Shown piece by piece: positions 47,641 to 49,248 of a stretch of 49,248 bases of DNA. Both the position numbers and the translations under genes were made by a program. The notes under the pieces are model-generated. The model saw nothing but the letters and a program-made list of their open reading frames with translations, did not search any database and was not told the origin of the DNA. Position 1 is the stretch's first letter; every line of letters starts with the position of its first letter. Source of the stretch: Proteromonas lacertae (Eukaryota; Sar; Bigyra; Opalinata; Proteromonadidae); contig NGBS01000916.1 in NCBI GenBank assembly GCA_002245135.1, positions 1 to 49,248 of the forward strand, read 5' to 3'.

Positions 47641-49248
47641 TCATAAAGAGCGATCATAAAACTCTTTATTATGAGAAGATAAAGGTGTTACTGGCAAAAA
47701 ATGACCAACCAGAGAAGGTGGGTAAAGGCCGAAGGGAAAGAACAATAAAAGACACGAGATTGTGCAGCTTTTGATAAGAATAAGTACAAGTTCTTTCATG
47801 ATTTAGCTGGAACTTCAGCCAATAGAGGCTATTACACTTGCGATGAATCTACAGGTAAACTGTATTTTAAAGGAAGAGAAGTCATTAAATTGGAAGATTC
47901 ATTCGACTTCTTAGACCAAGTTACATAGAGATAATGCCCATTGTAAAGAATCATCTTTAAGAGATGTAATTAATGATCCAGTTCATGGTTATTATGGTAT
48001 TAACAGAAAGATGATTAGAGCTTATTTGACAACCCTGCTATGATTGTATTAAACTTAAGGAGGCTAAAAGAGTACAACCAACACATCCTATTGTTGTTAC
48101 AAGACCTAGAGAAAGAGTTTGATTGATCTTGTAGAAATGGACAATTGTAATGAAGATTACACGAACATAAAAGAAGAAGATCTCTACCATTATATCTTAA
48201 CTGTCATCGACCATTATTCTAATTTTATCATGTTATATGCCAGAAACGCAAAACAGATAAAGAAACAGTGAAAAATGTACAATCTTTTATAAGAATCTTT
48301 GGTCCTCCTGAAATTATGCAGATGGATAATGGTAAAGAATTCAAAAATGCTTTAATGAAAGATATGCTTAGTAAATATGGTATTATAATTGCGCATAGCA
48401 AGCCAAGACACCCACAGTGCAATGGTAAAGTGGAGAGATATAATAGATTCATTAAAGAAAAGATAGCAGCTATGAAGGTTGATAATCCTGATGTTTATTG
48501 GACTGAATACTTGGAAAGAATAACAGAAATAATTAATAATCATAGATGCAGAAGAACAAATTGTAAAGGAAGATCCTTATTCTTTATGGACATGAAAGAG
48601 TTGATGATTCAGAATAAGAAGTTTAAACCAGATTATACTAATATAGAAGGTGATAATAATGATGGTAATGATGACAGTGATGGCGAAGAAGTTAAAGCAG
48701 ACAGTGAATATGAAGAAGAAGAAGGTGCTAATGGCGTTAATGGCAATAATGGTGGTTCTGATCATGTTATAGATGTAGATGAAGATGGTAATGATAGCGA
48801 TAATAGTGATGATGGTGGTAATAGTGGTAATGGTGAAGTAACAATAATGGAAGAAGAAGATTATAAAGATAGAATCAAAAAAGATATAACACAAAATGGA
48901 AATATCATAGAACAGTTTCAAGATTATATAGACGAAAGAAACTTCAATTATAATAACAAAATGAGAGATGATTCCATTAAGAAATTAGGAAATAAACTAG
49001 TTAATCCAGAACATGGAGATGTGGTTATTACAGCTGTGAAAAGAAAGATGTGCCAAGATGAAAAGAGTCTAGCATTAGTTAGAGATGATAAAGTTAATAA
49101 AAAGCAATATTTAGTGTATATTATTAAATTATTACTATCTAATGAATAGAAATGAAAACATGCAAATTCCATTAGTATCATCTACACTTTAATAAAGCTT
49201 GAAGTTTCATCAGAATTATTAGAGAATATGAAGAAAACAGCAGACAAA
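47640..49248 (+). mobile_element. Fossil of a retroviral-type integrase element (KRBA2/Ty3-like integrase), open at right edge
   Basis: Upstream of the core there are traces of an H2C2-type zinc-binding segment (around DQVHRDNAHC and YDCIKLKEA). The integrase core has the catalytic triad spaced as DD35E: D in DLVEMDNC, D in MQMDNGKEF and E in NGKVERYNRF, with HSKPRHPQCNG before the Glu. A long acidic Asn/Asp/Gly-rich tail follows to 49149. No reverse transcriptase, protease, capsid or terminal repeat is visible inside the window, so the parent family (Ty3-like or Polinton-like) cannot be fixed. The core is well preserved, but the part before it is broken in at least a few places. It is probably fairly recent. 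Confidence 0.7.

Noticed and set aside
47560-47700. Possible tRNA-like fold near the start of the integrase fossil
   Set aside because: I could not find a consistent acceptor stem, T-loop GTTCRA motif or anticodon arm.

Overview
This window looks like nuclear DNA from an AT-rich, flagellated, mitochondrion-bearing unicellular eukaryote (a protist or zoosporic fungus; I cannot name the species). The evidence is a standard genetic code with TAA and TAG stops, and 24 very short introns (28-46 nt) that I could place by protein continuity, nearly all starting GTAT and all ending TAG. It also includes axonemal and microtubule genes (a dynein heavy-chain relative, gamma-tubulin complex protein 3, Nicolin-1, a HYDIN fragment) and two mitochondrial translation genes (MTO1/MnmG and an organellar-type methionyl-tRNA synthetase).

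Layout. 1-11907 (minus): a giant coiled-coil protein built from about 24.4 nearly identical 145-residue (435 bp) tandem repeats, running off the left edge. 12359-16773 (plus): a myristoylation-motif STK32/YANK-like kinase and GCP3. 16968-32388 (minus): an RNI-type leucine-rich-repeat protein, pICln (which carries a convincing AT-AC, U12-type intron), and a 4361-residue dynein-heavy-chain-like protein whose AAA1 site has lost its catalytic motifs (DNHD1-like). 32453-39107: mitochondrial MetRS (plus), a small LRR protein (plus), MTO1 (minus), NICN1 (plus) and a biotin-ligase-N-type amidotransferase-like protein (minus). Several of these are head-to-head pairs separated by only 64-94 bp.

39202-49248 is a different kind of territory. 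It holds a short membrane-anchor exon that stops where unusual DNA begins, and then a minus-strand module of small unknown genes with duplicated flanks and paired CCAAT boxes. After that come an endonuclease-VII/PolB-like fragment of Polinton type, scraps of host-like coding sequence, a 163 bp fold-back MITE, a 4.3 kb decayed HYDIN segment starting right at the MITE, and an integrase fossil that continues past the right edge. I read it as a gene graveyard or element-rich island.

Genes that plausibly work together are GCP3 (microtubule nucleation), NICN1 (tubulin polyglutamylase complex), the DNHD1-like protein and HYDIN (flagellum), and MTO1 with MetRS (mitochondrial protein synthesis). No tRNA, rRNA or CRISPR array was seen.
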